DNA of 64,000 nt, taken from contig NC_018645.1 in the NCBI RefSeq assembly GCF_000307105.1, forward strand, positions 1,996,578-2,060,577, written 5' to 3'. The translations under genes and the position numbers were made by a program. Source of the stretch: Desulfobacula toluolica Tol2. Lineage in GTDB: Bacteria; Desulfobacterota; Desulfobacteria; Desulfobacterales; Desulfobacteraceae. Below the pieces are notes generated by a model. The model was not told the origin of the DNA. It worked only from the letters and a program-made list of their open reading frames with translations, and did not search any database. Within the stretch, counting starts at the first letter, position 1, and every line of letters begins with the position of its first letter. This document shows positions 41,845 to 51,406 of this stretch, piece by piece.

Positions 41845-43458
41845 TTAAGCTTTTACCTTTGTAGCTTTTTTTGCCTTTGATTTGGCTTTTTTCTGGGCTT
41901 TTGCCGGAGTCTTCTTTTTTTTCGGTGTTGCTTTGATTGCTTTTTCTTCAAGGTCGTTTATCTTTTTTTCATAATCTTCCCGGATTTTTTTGATCTCGTC
42001 CTGAAGTTCCGATTCCCTGGTGTCAGCTTTTTCCTTTGCCGTCAGGATGGATTTTTCCACCTGAGTTTCAATTTCTTTTTGGTACGTCTCTTCCATATTT
42101 TGTTTGGTCTGGTCAAACTCTTTTGTGAGTTTGTCATTTTTGCTTAAAAGTTGTGTCTGTGTTTCTGTGAGTTCTGCAATTGTGTTGTTAAGATTTTTTT
42201 CAAGGATATCCCAGGCAGTCTGTTTTTCTGTATATTTACGATTTAACTTTTCCGAAATTTCTGCCATTTTTCCCTGGTATGTTAGTTCAAGGTCTTTAAT
42301 ACTTTTTTTGTGGTCTGCCTCAGCTTCACTTGCAGCGGCAGTGAGTTCTTTTTCTCTGTCAGTCAAGGCTATCAATTGATTTTGATGCTTTACCTCAAGT
42401 TCTTTTATATTTTTTTGATGCTTTGCTTCAAGTTCTTCTATGGCTTTCTGGTATTTTGTCTCAAGTTCTTCTGCGGTTTTTTTGTTTCTGATATCGGCCT
42501 CACTTGCAGTGGTTGTGAGTTTCTCTATTTTTATGTTCAAGGCTTGCAATTTGTTTTGATGATTTGTTTCAAGGTCTTCAATGATTTTTTTGTGGCTAAT
42601 ATCAGCTTCATTTGCAGCGGCAGTGAGTTCTTTTTCTCTGTCAGTCAAGGCTATCAATTGATTTTGATGCTTTACTTCAAGTTTTTCTATGGCTTGTTGA
42701 TGTTTTGTCTCAAGCTCTTCTGTGTTTTTCCGGTTAAGAATATCAGCTTCTTTTGTCGCGGCAGCAACCATTTCTTCTGTTTTTTTGTTTAGATCTTCAA
42801 TCTCTTTTTTATTTTTGGCTTCAAGATCGGCAATAATTTTATTGTGATGCTCTTCAACTTCCTTGGCTGCATCAGTCATCTCTTTTATTTTGGAATTCAA
42901 GGAGTCAATTTGTGTTTTCTGTTTTGAATTGAGGTCTGCAATGGCTTGTTTATTCTTTGATTCCGCTTCTTCTGCAATGCGGATCATTTCTTCTATTTTG
43001 CTTTTCAGTAACGAGTTTTCAGCTTCAAGTTTTTTTGTTACTTCACCTATGCTCAGTGCTTTTTGCCTGGGAAGTGAAAAAAGCTGACCTTCCAGCCTGG
43101 CCTGCCTTCTGAGTTGTCTTCTGGATTCAATTACCGGTTTAATGTTCCTGATTAAAACTTTTGAAATACCTTTAAGACAGTGCCATAACACTCCCATATC
43201 CTGGACGGTTAATAATTTTCGTGTTTCAGCATCCGGGTCTTCAGCCCGGGTGATTAAATTTTCCAAAACCAGTTGAAGCCGGTTTAATTCTGCACGAACC
43301 AGATGTTTGTCTTCACTTACATCCAGAGTGTTTTCACAACAAAAAGCATGCAGGATGGAATGGAACTGTTCATGATCCAGTCCTGATTTTACAGCTATTT
43401 GTTCAAACTGTGCTTTGATTTTTTTAATACTATCAGTGGATATTGCTTCTGAAGCCAT
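41845..43458 (-). CDS. Long coiled-coil protein with histone H1-like tail
   Basis: The 537-aa protein has a compact N-terminal ~130 residues, then a coiled coil to ~500 built of repeats such as KHQNQLIALTDREKELTAAA, which recurs with a period of 94 residues. It ends in a Lys/Ala/Pro tail (ATPKKKKTPAKAQKKAKSK...), like histone H1 or AlgP-type tails. No membrane or signal segment is seen. It could link a scaffold to DNA or a polyanion; function unknown. At DNA level, 77 bp at 42323 and 42605 are nearly identical, so the repeat is recent. Confidence 0.8.
   Translation of the reverse strand: MASEAISTDSIKKIKAQFEQIAVKSGLDHEQFHSILHAFCCENTLDVSEDKHLVRAELNRLQLVLENLITRAEDPDAETRKLLTVQDMGVLWHCLKGISKVLIRNIKPVIESRRQLRRQARLEGQLFSLPRQKALSIGEVTKKLEAENSLLKSKIEEMIRIAEEAESKNKQAIADLNSKQKTQIDSLNSKIKEMTDAAKEVEEHHNKIIADLEAKNKKEIEDLNKKTEEMVAAATKEADILNRKNTEELETKHQQAIEKLEVKHQNQLIALTDREKELTAAANEADISHKKIIEDLETNHQNKLQALNIKIEKLTTTASEADIRNKKTAEELETKYQKAIEELEAKHQKNIKELEVKHQNQLIALTDREKELTAAASEAEADHKKSIKDLELTYQGKMAEISEKLNRKYTEKQTAWDILEKNLNNTIAELTETQTQLLSKNDKLTKEFDQTKQNMEETYQKEIETQVEKSILTAKEKADTRESELQDEIKKIREDYEKKINDLEEKAIKATPKKKKTPAKAQKKAKSKAKKATKVKA
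42323..42681. repeat. Tandem internal duplication, 282-bp period
   Basis: The 77-bp blocks at 42323-42399 and 42605-42681 differ at only about two positions. The period is 282 bp (94 codons), and the duplication stays in frame within the coiled-coil gene. Confidence 0.85.
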
Positions 43459-43847
43459 AGAACCTCTCTCTTGTTTTTTATTTTCAACCCCAATATTTCA
43501 AATTTCAACCCCAATACTTCAAACTTAATTAACTGAAAAATTTAAAACATATGGAACCCAATGTAAACAACAAAATATGGCATCCTTTATTTTTCGGGAA
43601 ACTCCGATAAAATTAAAGATTCTAAGCCAAAGAAACGACAAGTTCCATTGGGTTGCGGTATAGTTAGTGCCAGACCGGAAACCCGAGTTTCGGACTCCTC
43701 AGGCCAGCTAAATTTTCACCACTCCCTCACCCATGCTGATATAAATGGGTGGAACGAGTTCATTTCAATCGCTCTTTGACGATTTTACTTGATTTTGGAC
43801 GCAACTCTCTTGTTGGTAATGCTTCTAATTTTCTATAACTGCTGAGT
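43459..43847. other. Gene-free region beside IS remnant
   Basis: 389 bp with no supported gene. Two direct CAACCCCAATA(T/C)TTCAAA(T/C) units occur at 43487-43527 before the coiled-coil start. The left end of the IS should lie here, but no match to the TIR at 45349 was found. Confidence 0.4.
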
Positions 43848-45341
43848 TTAAGCAGCTTTACGTCGTTGAGTCCGTTTCAACTCTTTCTGTTGTATATGAT
43901 GCCCGATAATCTGGAAGTTCCGTGCCAAAACAGCGAGGCTGACATACCGTTTAAAACCGAGAGGGCCATGATCCGGGCACCGGTCTAATCCATGGTTTTC
44001 CAGTCCATTGATAGCGGATTCCACTGCTGAATGCTTTCTCTTGGATTGGACAAAAATCTCGGCTGTTTCTTCTTCACGCTCAATTTTGTTCAGTTTTCCT
44101 TTTTTCGGGAGTACCAGAACATCCAGCTTGTTTCTCAGTTCCTTTTTATTGGCGGGACTGTAAAAGCCTTTATCAAAACTGCATCTCCTGAGGTTGGGGA
44201 ATTTATATCGTGCCGCATCGACCATGGCAACGGCCACCTTGTCATCGGTTTGTTTTTCCATCACATGATGGTGCAGGATAAAGCCGTATTGATCTTCCAG
44301 GATGCAAACCCGCAGTCCCAGTTCCTGGGGAACACCGGCTTTCCCCTTTGAAATCCATTCCGTATGGGGTTCAAAAATAGAAAAAATCTTGTCATTGTGC
44401 GGAATTTTTTCACCCTGAATAACACGCCGCCGAATCAGATCGACTTGGCGGATGGCATGGCCGATATAGTTTTTTAACTTTTCTATTTTGGCCAGGCACA
44501 CCGGATCATATGAATCAATGTTTTCAATGGTCCAAATTGACTTTCGTATGAATTTTTCGGCAGATTCAATATACGTTTGATGAGCGTCAATGACCAGTTG
44601 AGCCTCCGGGCTTTCTTATTTTCATCTTTTGAAGTGGAATGTTTTAATCGCTGAGCCTGCCGATAAAGCTTTTTAAATGATCTGATATTATACTCGGATT
44701 GCCGCCACACACTCATTCCCAGGCTCTGACTGATAATTGCAGCAATTTGAATCATTTTCCGGACAGCATCAAAAAGCAGGTTGATGTCTGTGGGATAGTG
44801 AACATCGGTCTCAACAACGAATGAATCACATCGTCCCATAAACGTCTGGTCTTTTTTTTACCAGAAGTTTATGGCCTTCTTCGACAACCAAGGTGTTGAT
44901 TTGATCAAGAATTTCAGGTGTCAAAAGCTTAACATTGTCCTTTAAAGTTTGAAGAGGGTATGTTTTATCATTATCCATCAATCCGTGACCGAGCATCTGT
45001 CTTATGGTTCGGTGATTGTTGACGATATCCTGGAGTTTATCATAATCCCAATTGCAGTTGAGTCGAATGGTACCCATGACAAGAATTTTCCACAACTCCA
45101 TTCCAGGCTGGCCGTTTTTTGAATCCACATTCTCCAGGATCATCTTTTTGAAAATTTCGAAAACTTTCTGACGGAGTTCTTTATGGCAATAAATGTGCTG
45201 AAGTCCTAACAGAAGCTTGGGGATTTCATCCCTGGCTCTCATATCAATTTTAATCTGGTCAATAGGAGTTTGCCCGAATGTCATTTGGAACTCAAAAGTT
45301 TTACGCAAAATAACCTCGAAATTTTTTTGACCTTTGGCCAT
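43848..45341 (-). pseudogene. ISNCY-family transposase, two frameshifts
   Basis: Three reading frames make one transposase. The N-terminal part (45341 to ~44850) starts MAKGQKNFEVILRKTFEFQM. A middle part has the first DDE Asp (SFVVETDVHYPTD). The C-terminal part has FDKGFYSP and the Glu in KHSAVESAINGLENHGL. The first shift is at an A8 run near 44857: one A fewer would join VKK to DQTFMGRCDS. The second is near 44615, before PEAQLVIDAHQTYIESAEKF. The catalytic residues are intact, so decay is recent unless the A8 site is programmed. Confidence 0.85.
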
Positions 45342-45348
45342 TTTTGTA

Positions 45349-45563
45349 GGGTGTGTCCCAGCTTTGACATTAGCAAAAATCAGACCAATCTTAAAATTCT
45401 TATAAATTCGTTAAAAAGGGCTTATATTCCTGAAAAATGGTTGCTATACATCACTCCAAGAGTAAAAAAGCGATCAAATTTTCATAAAATTCGATTTCAG
45501 GCTGATTTTGAACCTTCTTTTTTGAATGAGACGATCATATTATGTAAAAGGTGGGACACACCC
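45349..45563. mobile_element. 215-bp MITE with 12-bp TIRs and 8-bp target duplication
   Basis: GGGTGTGTCCCA at 45349-45360 is exactly complementary to TGGGACACACCC at 45552-45563. The flanks are TTTTTGTA on both sides (45341-45348 and 45564-45571), a perfect 8-bp direct repeat. The inside has no coding frame of note. It abuts the first codon of the ISNCY transposase. Confidence 0.85.
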
Positions 45564-45571
45564 TTTTTGTA

Positions 45572-45938
45572 TGGATTGCCTATGAAGCAATATTATATAA
45601 TCCTTTATGATTACAAGGATTTATTACAACTTAGTAATTCAGATAAGTAAAGCTTTTTTTAAGAAGTTAGTAATAATTTCAAACCGTTACAATCACTATG
45701 ACCGCAGTAAAATTAAGCGATTCGAATTTTCGGTCAAGCACTAATTAATCAGGGGCTCATGGTTCACAGCCTCTGGACAAATTCATGCTGAACCTCATGC
45801 TGTATTAAGAAACATTGGTAACATACCCGTAAATAAATTTCACGCATGCTCACCGAAAGGACACCAAAGACCATTTCGGTTTTATGAAACGACCGAAGAA
45901 CTCGGATTAAGGCAAAAGGATCGACCGGGCTGGGTTAA
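45572..45938 (+). other. Unidentified sequence between MITE and transposase remnant
   Basis: An open stretch of ~80 codons without a start (about 45745-45985) reads ...WFTASGQIHAEPHAVLRNIG and KFHACSPKGHQRPFRFYETT. It was not recognised and overlaps the next remnant out of frame. It is likely part of a decayed mobile element. Confidence 0.35.
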
Positions 45939-46277
45939 ACCAAGATTAAAGCCATTTCTGAGAGAGATGTCGAAACTGTCGTGAAAGAACTTGAAGAACA
46001 ATATGAAAAAAATCAAAATAACCGTTTGAAACGTCTAATAGGTTACATTAAGCGATTCTATGACTCATTAAATTACGAAAATTTTAAATCTATGGGCTAT
46101 CCGATAGGGTCTGGAGAAATAGAGAGTGCCCATAAATCAGTTCCACAAAAAAGATTGAAAATTCCTGGGGCAACTTGGAGTCCGAATTCAATAAATCCAA
46201 TGCTTGACTTGAGAATTTTGAGAGCCAATGATTGGTGGAATGAATTTTGGATGCAGGGTTGGTTTACACCCAATTGA
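45939..46277 (+). pseudogene. ISKra4-like transposase, C-terminal fragment
   Basis: An open frame of ~112 codons without a true start (TAA at 45936 upstream). YPIGSGEIESAHKSV followed by KIPGATW matches the conserved ISKra4 end (PIGSG-x-(I/V)-E-S...). The N-terminal two thirds of the transposase are missing. Confidence 0.75.
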
Positions 46278-46316
46278 TTTGGAATAATCCAAAGGGAATA
46301 GCTTTGTTTGAAAAAA

Positions 46317-46352
46317 CACAAAAAAAGGCCATGATCAATGACCACAGCCTGT
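46317..46352 (-). terminator. Possible terminator of CoA-transferase unit
   Basis: On the minus strand an interrupted stem AGGCTGTGGTCA/TGATCATGGCC is followed by TTTTTTT. It lies ~20 bp past the stop of the B subunit. Confidence 0.5.
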
Positions 46353-46372
46353 CTTTTTATTAATACGGGTGA

Positions 46373-47143
46373 TTATCGCCCGATAACATATCTGTTAGGG
46401 TCTACTTCCTCCCGGAGTATGCGAAGTTCAGTCTCAGTAGGGGGTTTAGTTTCAAGAATTTTGTTAGCTTTCAACAATTCAAATCCACAATTATCCTGGA
46501 CATCTTTTTCCGAATATCCCTGATTTATTGAAATAATTCTCATTCTTTTTGATTCCGGTTCAAAATCCATTACCGCCATATTGGTGATCATTCTATAGGG
46601 GCCGCAGCCTTTTGGAAGGCCGGATTTTTCTCTTGAATCTCCTCCCGTAAGCCAGCCGGGGGTTGTTATGAAATCACATTTTTCAACAAATCGCCTGCTG
46701 TCCTGTACTGTTACCACCATGGTTCTCCAGCACAACGACGCAAAGTCATTAGCGCCTCCGCTTCCTGGAAGCCGAATTTTTGGTTTTTTACGGTCCAATC
46801 CGATTTGGGTTGAATTCATATTTCCGTACATATCAATCTGGGCACCGCCGAGGAACGTATAGTCTACTAAGCCTCTGGCGCATGTTTCCATAATGTCAGG
46901 CATGCCGGTTGCCATGACTCCTTTCCAAAACGTCCTTGAATCACCCACTGAAATAGGCATTTCAGGCATTAATGGGGCTACTCCACCAGCTTCAAAAACG
47001 ATCATAATATTCGGGGCATGGGTTTTTTGCGCAAGCATGGTTGCCGCACAGGGTACGCCTGTTCCAACGCCTACGGAAACTCCGTCTTCTAATTCACGCG
47101 ATGCTACACACACCATTAATTCCATTGTATTATATTCAGGCAT
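46373..47143 (-). CDS. gctB: CoA-transferase, beta subunit (GctB-like)
   Basis: The 256-aa class I CoA-transferase subunit B has GVGTGVPCAATMLAQ, the active-site Glu region MIVFEAGGVAPLMPEMP, and FLGGAQIDMYGNMNSTQIG. It follows the A subunit by 14 bp. It moves CoA between carboxylic acids through a glutamyl-CoA thioester. The substrate is unknown; proximity to iorAB suggests aryl-acid CoA exchange (inference). Confidence 0.88.
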   Translation of the reverse strand: MPEYNTMELMVCVASRELEDGVSVGVGTGVPCAATMLAQKTHAPNIMIVFEAGGVAPLMPEMPISVGDSRTFWKGVMATGMPDIMETCARGLVDYTFLGGAQIDMYGNMNSTQIGLDRKKPKIRLPGSGGANDFASLCWRTMVVTVQDSRRFVEKCDFITTPGWLTGGDSREKSGLPKGCGPYRMITNMAVMDFEPESKRMRIISINQGYSEKDVQDNCGFELLKANKILETKPPTETELRILREEVDPNRYVIGR

Positions 47144-47157
47144 TTTTTTTTCCCCCC

Positions 47158-48150
47158 TTATCCTTTATTTTCCGAAACGAGCAACTCTTTTTGCCTGAGT
47201 TTCCTCATTTTTTCCATCCCCCCGTTTTTTTGGAGATAATCAAAATGGGTCTCGCATTGGTAAATATTTTTATCCAGAAATTCCTTAAATGCCTCAGGAT
47301 CTTTTTCCAACCGCATCCACTCTTGAATATGCTCCTCATCAGAAAAATATTCATAGGCCATATTGCCAGGATAGCTGCCATATGGAACCTCACAAACAGC
47401 ATCGACCAGGTAATATGGGATTATTGTGCGGATGGGTTCTCTGCGAATATCATCGTTTGAAATGATTTTTTCAGTGGTGATAATCAATCTTTTAGCGGCT
47501 CTGGCAACATCCAGGTCTGATATGGTAATACCCTTTAGTTGGCAGTTTCCATAAACATCCGCTGCATGCACATGAATGGCTGCTACATCAGGGTACAAAG
47601 CAGGAACCGCCATATACGGTACTTCTGTAAACGGACATTCGATTGTCTTAGCTGCGCTGTATTTGTAGGTTTCCGTTCCCAATGAGGTTCGAATCGGTAA
47701 AAATGGCACACCCATTGCTGCAGCTTTGAAGCGGGCAGCAAGACCATAGTTGCTCCAATCCGTGACTTCCACTTCCCCGCTTTGCAGGTACTTTCGGGCA
47801 TTGGGTGACAACCCCCTTGCTTCAAGTCCCACTACATACGATGCATCAAGTCGATTAAAGACTTTTCCGGCCGAGAGAATCTGAAAATCATGAGTTGCCG
47901 TATGTCCGGCAAATCCCATTTTTTTGCGTCCCTGCCTTAAAAGTTCATGACAAATTGCCGTTGGGATTCTATTGGCACCAAATCCACCAATGGCCAAATA
48001 GTCTTCATCATGCGTAAATTTTTCCACCGCATCTTTAACTGTCATAAGCTTGTTCGTCATTTTTCGGGATTTGGTTCTGAAAAATGCTCGGGCATTGTCC
48101 GGATCAGGGTCTGTAAAAAGTTGCCCCACCCCACTTTCCAATAATTCCAT
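47158..48150 (-). CDS. gctA: CoA-transferase, alpha subunit (GctA-like)
   Basis: The 330-aa subunit A has the domain start MTVKDAVEKFTHDEDYLAIGGFGANRIPTAI and, later, NCQLKGITISDLDVARAAKR. The N-terminal ~35 residues before it are an uncommon extension. The ATG at 48150 has GGAG about 10 nt upstream. The next gene is the B subunit. Confidence 0.88.
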   Translation of the reverse strand: MELLESGVGQLFTDPDPDNARAFFRTKSRKMTNKLMTVKDAVEKFTHDEDYLAIGGFGANRIPTAICHELLRQGRKKMGFAGHTATHDFQILSAGKVFNRLDASYVVGLEARGLSPNARKYLQSGEVEVTDWSNYGLAARFKAAAMGVPFLPIRTSLGTETYKYSAAKTIECPFTEVPYMAVPALYPDVAAIHVHAADVYGNCQLKGITISDLDVARAAKRLIITTEKIISNDDIRREPIRTIIPYYLVDAVCEVPYGSYPGNMAYEYFSDEEHIQEWMRLEKDPEAFKEFLDKNIYQCETHFDYLQKNGGMEKMRKLRQKELLVSENKG

Positions 48151-48308
48151 TTTCCATTTTCTCCTTATTTCTTGTTCACAAGATTCATGAAGTAATACAT
48201 GTTAGTGTTTTGATTCTTTCTGCTGATGACTGCCATAATAGCTTAGGATTTGAGTATTGCCTCCTTTATAAAGAACAGCAATTATGGTGAGTTTTGTGTT
48301 TTTGTAAT

Positions 48309-48382
48309 TATAGAATGGGGGAAATCGTTTACAGGCATAACGCACTGTTTTGATTTCCCCAAAGTTTCTATAATGTTAACTG
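48309..48382. repeat. Long imperfect inverted repeat between iorB and gctA
   Basis: TTATAGAA plus GGGGAAATC and their complements frame a ~35-nt loop, beginning at the iorB stop. It lacks a T run, so it may be an mRNA stabiliser rather than a terminator. Confidence 0.6.
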
Positions 48383-48975
48383 CTATAATTTTGTGCAGCT
48401 TCATATCCCATTTCAAAAGCTTTAAGGTTCATGTCTAAAAACGCCTTCTTTGTTCTTCTTTTAATGGCTTCGATCACATCTTCCTTTGTGAACCCAAGCC
48501 CGCCTGACTGTACCAGGGCGCCTAAAAGAACAATGTTTACACTCATGGGGGTTCCGGCTTCTTTGGCAAGTTTCATTGCGTCAATGGCAACAAGGCTTGC
48601 GCATTTTTCTTTGAGCAGTTCCTTGGTCTTTTCAACTTCCGGGTAAACTCCTTTGCCGATGGATACGGTAAAAGGCGGCAGGGTTGCCGTATTTGTGATC
48701 ACTTTTGTATTCTTGCTGCACCGGTTTAAGGCTCTCAATGTTTCAGCAGGTTCAAATCCCATCAGGATATCTGCCTCACCATCAGAAATAATTGAACTGG
48801 TTGCATCTCCAAAAACTATGGCTGATTCAACAACACCACCCCGCTGGGCCATCCCGTGTATTTCGCTCATTCTGACCGGCACGCCTGAAATCAGTGCCGC
48901 CTCACCCAACACCTTGGATGCCAAAAGGTTGCCCTGGCCTCCCACTGCTACCATGATTAATCTGGTTGTTTCCAT
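48376..48975 (-). CDS. iorB: Indolepyruvate ferredoxin oxidoreductase, beta subunit
   Basis: The 199-aa protein is a pyruvate-ferredoxin-oxidoreductase gamma-type domain: VAVGGQGNLLASKVLGEAAL, SEIHGMAQRGGVVESAI and the C-terminal SVNIVLLGALVQSGG. It forms IOR with the alpha subunit encoded 26 bp upstream. IOR converts aryl pyruvates to arylacetyl-CoA with reduced ferredoxin. Confidence 0.93.
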   Translation of the reverse strand: METTRLIMVAVGGQGNLLASKVLGEAALISGVPVRMSEIHGMAQRGGVVESAIVFGDATSSIISDGEADILMGFEPAETLRALNRCSKNTKVITNTATLPPFTVSIGKGVYPEVEKTKELLKEKCASLVAIDAMKLAKEAGTPMSVNIVLLGALVQSGGLGFTKEDVIEAIKRRTKKAFLDMNLKAFEMGYEAAQNYSS

Positions 48976-49001
48976 TGTTTATATCATCCTCTTTTTAAAG
49001 G

Positions 49002-50852
49002 TTATTTTTTTAAAGGCGTGATCGCATTTTCAGGGCATATCTGGGCACAAACCGCACACCCTACACAGGTATCTGCATCAATTTTCACTTTTCCGTCTTC
49101 AAGATAGAAGGACGGACAGGCAATGGTGTTGATACAATCCTTGTGATCCACACATTTATCGGAAACTTTAAATGCTCTGGGTTTCAGCAATTTCAAGCTT
49201 TTTGCATACAAAGCACACGGTTCCTGGGATATAATAACGGAAACACCCTGGTATGCCAGAGCTTCCTTGATCGTTTCAATGCTCTTTTTTACCTTGAACG
49301 GTTTGACGATGGAAACATGCTCTACTCCCATGGCTCTCACCAGTTTTTCTATGTTTACCCGACCGAATCCGTCCAGGCCGAATCTTTCCATGTCCACACC
49401 AGGATGGGGCTGGTGTCCGGTCATGGCCGTGATATCATTTTCAAGGATGACCAGGGTAAAATTATGGTTGTTGAATACGGCATTGACAAGTCCTGTCATG
49501 CCTGAATGGAAAAAAGTGGAATCGCCTATAACCGAGACCACTTTCTGGTCCGTGGCCTGTCCGAATCCGCAGGAAGAGCTGACCGAAGAACCCATGCAGA
49601 TCACAAAGTCACCCGTACTTAAAGGCGGCATAAACCCCAGGGTATAACATCCGATGTCATTGGGGCAAATGATATCCATATCTTTGGCTGCCTGCTGAAT
49701 CTCATAAAATGTTGCTCTGTGTGAACACCCGGAGCAAAGATTTGGTGGACGCATGGGAATTTCAGGAACATTGTCGACAGACAATTTCTCTTTTGGTGTG
49801 TACTCAATACCAAAGTAATCAGCCATATTTTTTCTGACCATGGCAGGATCATATTCATAGAGGCGTGAGAACAATGCTTCTGATTTGCCACTAATGGGTA
49901 TGATTATCCCGGCCTCCTGGGCAAAGGCTTTTACAGCTTCCTCCATGAAAGGTTCACCTTCTTCGATGATAAGGACTTTTTCGCAATCTGCCAGAAAATC
50001 TTTGATCTGTTTTTCCGGCATGGGGTTGGAAAATCCCAGGCGTAAAATTTTTGCATCGTTTTCAATACCAAGATCTTTTACGGCATCCTGAGCATAGTGA
50101 TAGCTGACACCATTGGCAATAATACCAAATTTTCCAGATCCTTCAATCAAGTTAAACTCGGAGGTTTCAGCAATGCCTTTTGCTCTGTTCATCTTCTCAA
50201 GCACTTTGACATGAAGTTGCCTTGAGACCACCGGAACAGTAACGCATCGGCCCGGATCTTTTTCAAATCTGCCTTTGGTTTGCATTGGTTTTATATCACC
50301 AAAGGTCACATAGGCATTGGAATGGTTGATTCTGGTAGTGGTTCTTAACAGTACCGGCTGATTGAGTTCCTCTGAAAGTTCAAATGCATACTTGATCATC
50401 TCTTTTGCTTCAGGTACGGATGAGGGTTCAAGCATGGGCAGATTGCCGAATTTTGCATAATAACGGTTGTCCTGCTCATTCTGGCTTGAAAACATGGACG
50501 GATCATCAGCTGTCAGGATCACCATGCCGCCGGTCACACCGACATAGGCCAGAGTCATCAGAGGATCAGCCGCAACATTCAATCCCACATGTTTCATCAT
50601 GCAAAAGGTGCGAAGTCCTGAATTGGCAGCAGCAGCCGCAACTTCAAGAGCGACTTTTTCATTGGTGCTGTATTCAAAATAGAGGTCTGATTCCTGAGAC
50701 ATCTGAAAAAGATTCAAAGAAATTTCAGAAGAAGGGGTGCCCGGATAAGTTGTGGCAAATGCCACACCCGCCTCAACAGCACCTCTTGCGATGGCTTCAT
50801 TCCCCAGGAGCATGATTTTTTCACCCGGGCTGTCATTCAATAATTTGTGCAT
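49002..50852 (-). CDS. iorA: Indolepyruvate ferredoxin oxidoreductase, alpha subunit
   Basis: The 616-aa protein has a pyrimidine-binding N-terminal half (LLGNEAIARGAVEAGVAFAT, TYPGTPSSEI), a TPP domain (CSGCSHRATFYEI, GDSTFFHSGMTGLVNAVFNN), and a C-terminal ferredoxin-like domain with CVGCAVCAQICPENAI. Tyr/Trp/Phe transaminase products are the usual substrates. The start has GGAGAAC upstream. It is cotranscribed with iorB. Confidence 0.95.
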   Translation of the reverse strand: MHKLLNDSPGEKIMLLGNEAIARGAVEAGVAFATTYPGTPSSEISLNLFQMSQESDLYFEYSTNEKVALEVAAAAANSGLRTFCMMKHVGLNVAADPLMTLAYVGVTGGMVILTADDPSMFSSQNEQDNRYYAKFGNLPMLEPSSVPEAKEMIKYAFELSEELNQPVLLRTTTRINHSNAYVTFGDIKPMQTKGRFEKDPGRCVTVPVVSRQLHVKVLEKMNRAKGIAETSEFNLIEGSGKFGIIANGVSYHYAQDAVKDLGIENDAKILRLGFSNPMPEKQIKDFLADCEKVLIIEEGEPFMEEAVKAFAQEAGIIIPISGKSEALFSRLYEYDPAMVRKNMADYFGIEYTPKEKLSVDNVPEIPMRPPNLCSGCSHRATFYEIQQAAKDMDIICPNDIGCYTLGFMPPLSTGDFVICMGSSVSSSCGFGQATDQKVVSVIGDSTFFHSGMTGLVNAVFNNHNFTLVILENDITAMTGHQPHPGVDMERFGLDGFGRVNIEKLVRAMGVEHVSIVKPFKVKKSIETIKEALAYQGVSVIISQEPCALYAKSLKLLKPRAFKVSDKCVDHKDCINTIACPSFYLEDGKVKIDADTCVGCAVCAQICPENAITPLKK

Positions 50853-51406
50853 CTGTTCTCCTTAATTTAAGAGCTGTTTATAATCACTATGAATATAACT
50901 TTTCCACGTCTTCAATGGATAACGTCAATATCCAGTTTCCTGAGTTTCCTGTATCATCGCTCGCCCTGTTATCTTAAATAGGATTAAAATAACCTTTTCA
51001 ACCGGTTGTATAAAGCTTCAGGGTGAACGATCGCGTATCCTTTGTTTTTAGACTAATCAAATCAGCATGTTTTTGTCAAGTATTAATTTTAATTTTATAA
51101 GGAAAAGTTTTAAATTTTCATAACTATCGAAACCATATATATGAATATTAACTTATTTTATAAGCAAATTACATAAAAAAACCTTATTTTAATTTAACTT
51201 ACTATTTTTTCTGATATTAACAACAAGACCTGTTTTTATAGGTGTTTTGCTATACTTTTTATACACGCTGTGTTTTTGGCCATCCTTGCATTGATTTATC
51301 ATTGTTGCCTGTTTTTACCGTTTTAAGACGTACGGTTGTGTGCTAAACCCTATAAGGTTTTATTTTTTATTCGGATTAAGGTGGAGTTTTTTAAAGTAGA
51401 TTGGAA
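50853..51406. other. Divergent upstream region of iorAB / CNB gene
   Basis: This ~550-bp AT-rich gap has no gene, terminator or -24/-12 motif I can support. A CGATCG-containing segment at ~51026-51036 is the only G/C-rich spot. Promoters for both flanking genes must lie here. Confidence 0.4.

Noticed and set aside
45270-45650. A 126-codon frame across the MITE
   Set aside because: It spans the MITE ends and the transposase start on the opposite strand, and has no family features.
48216-48236. Minus-strand sigma-54 site before gctA
   Set aside because: The spacing between GC and GCC is one base short and the -12 box is poor.
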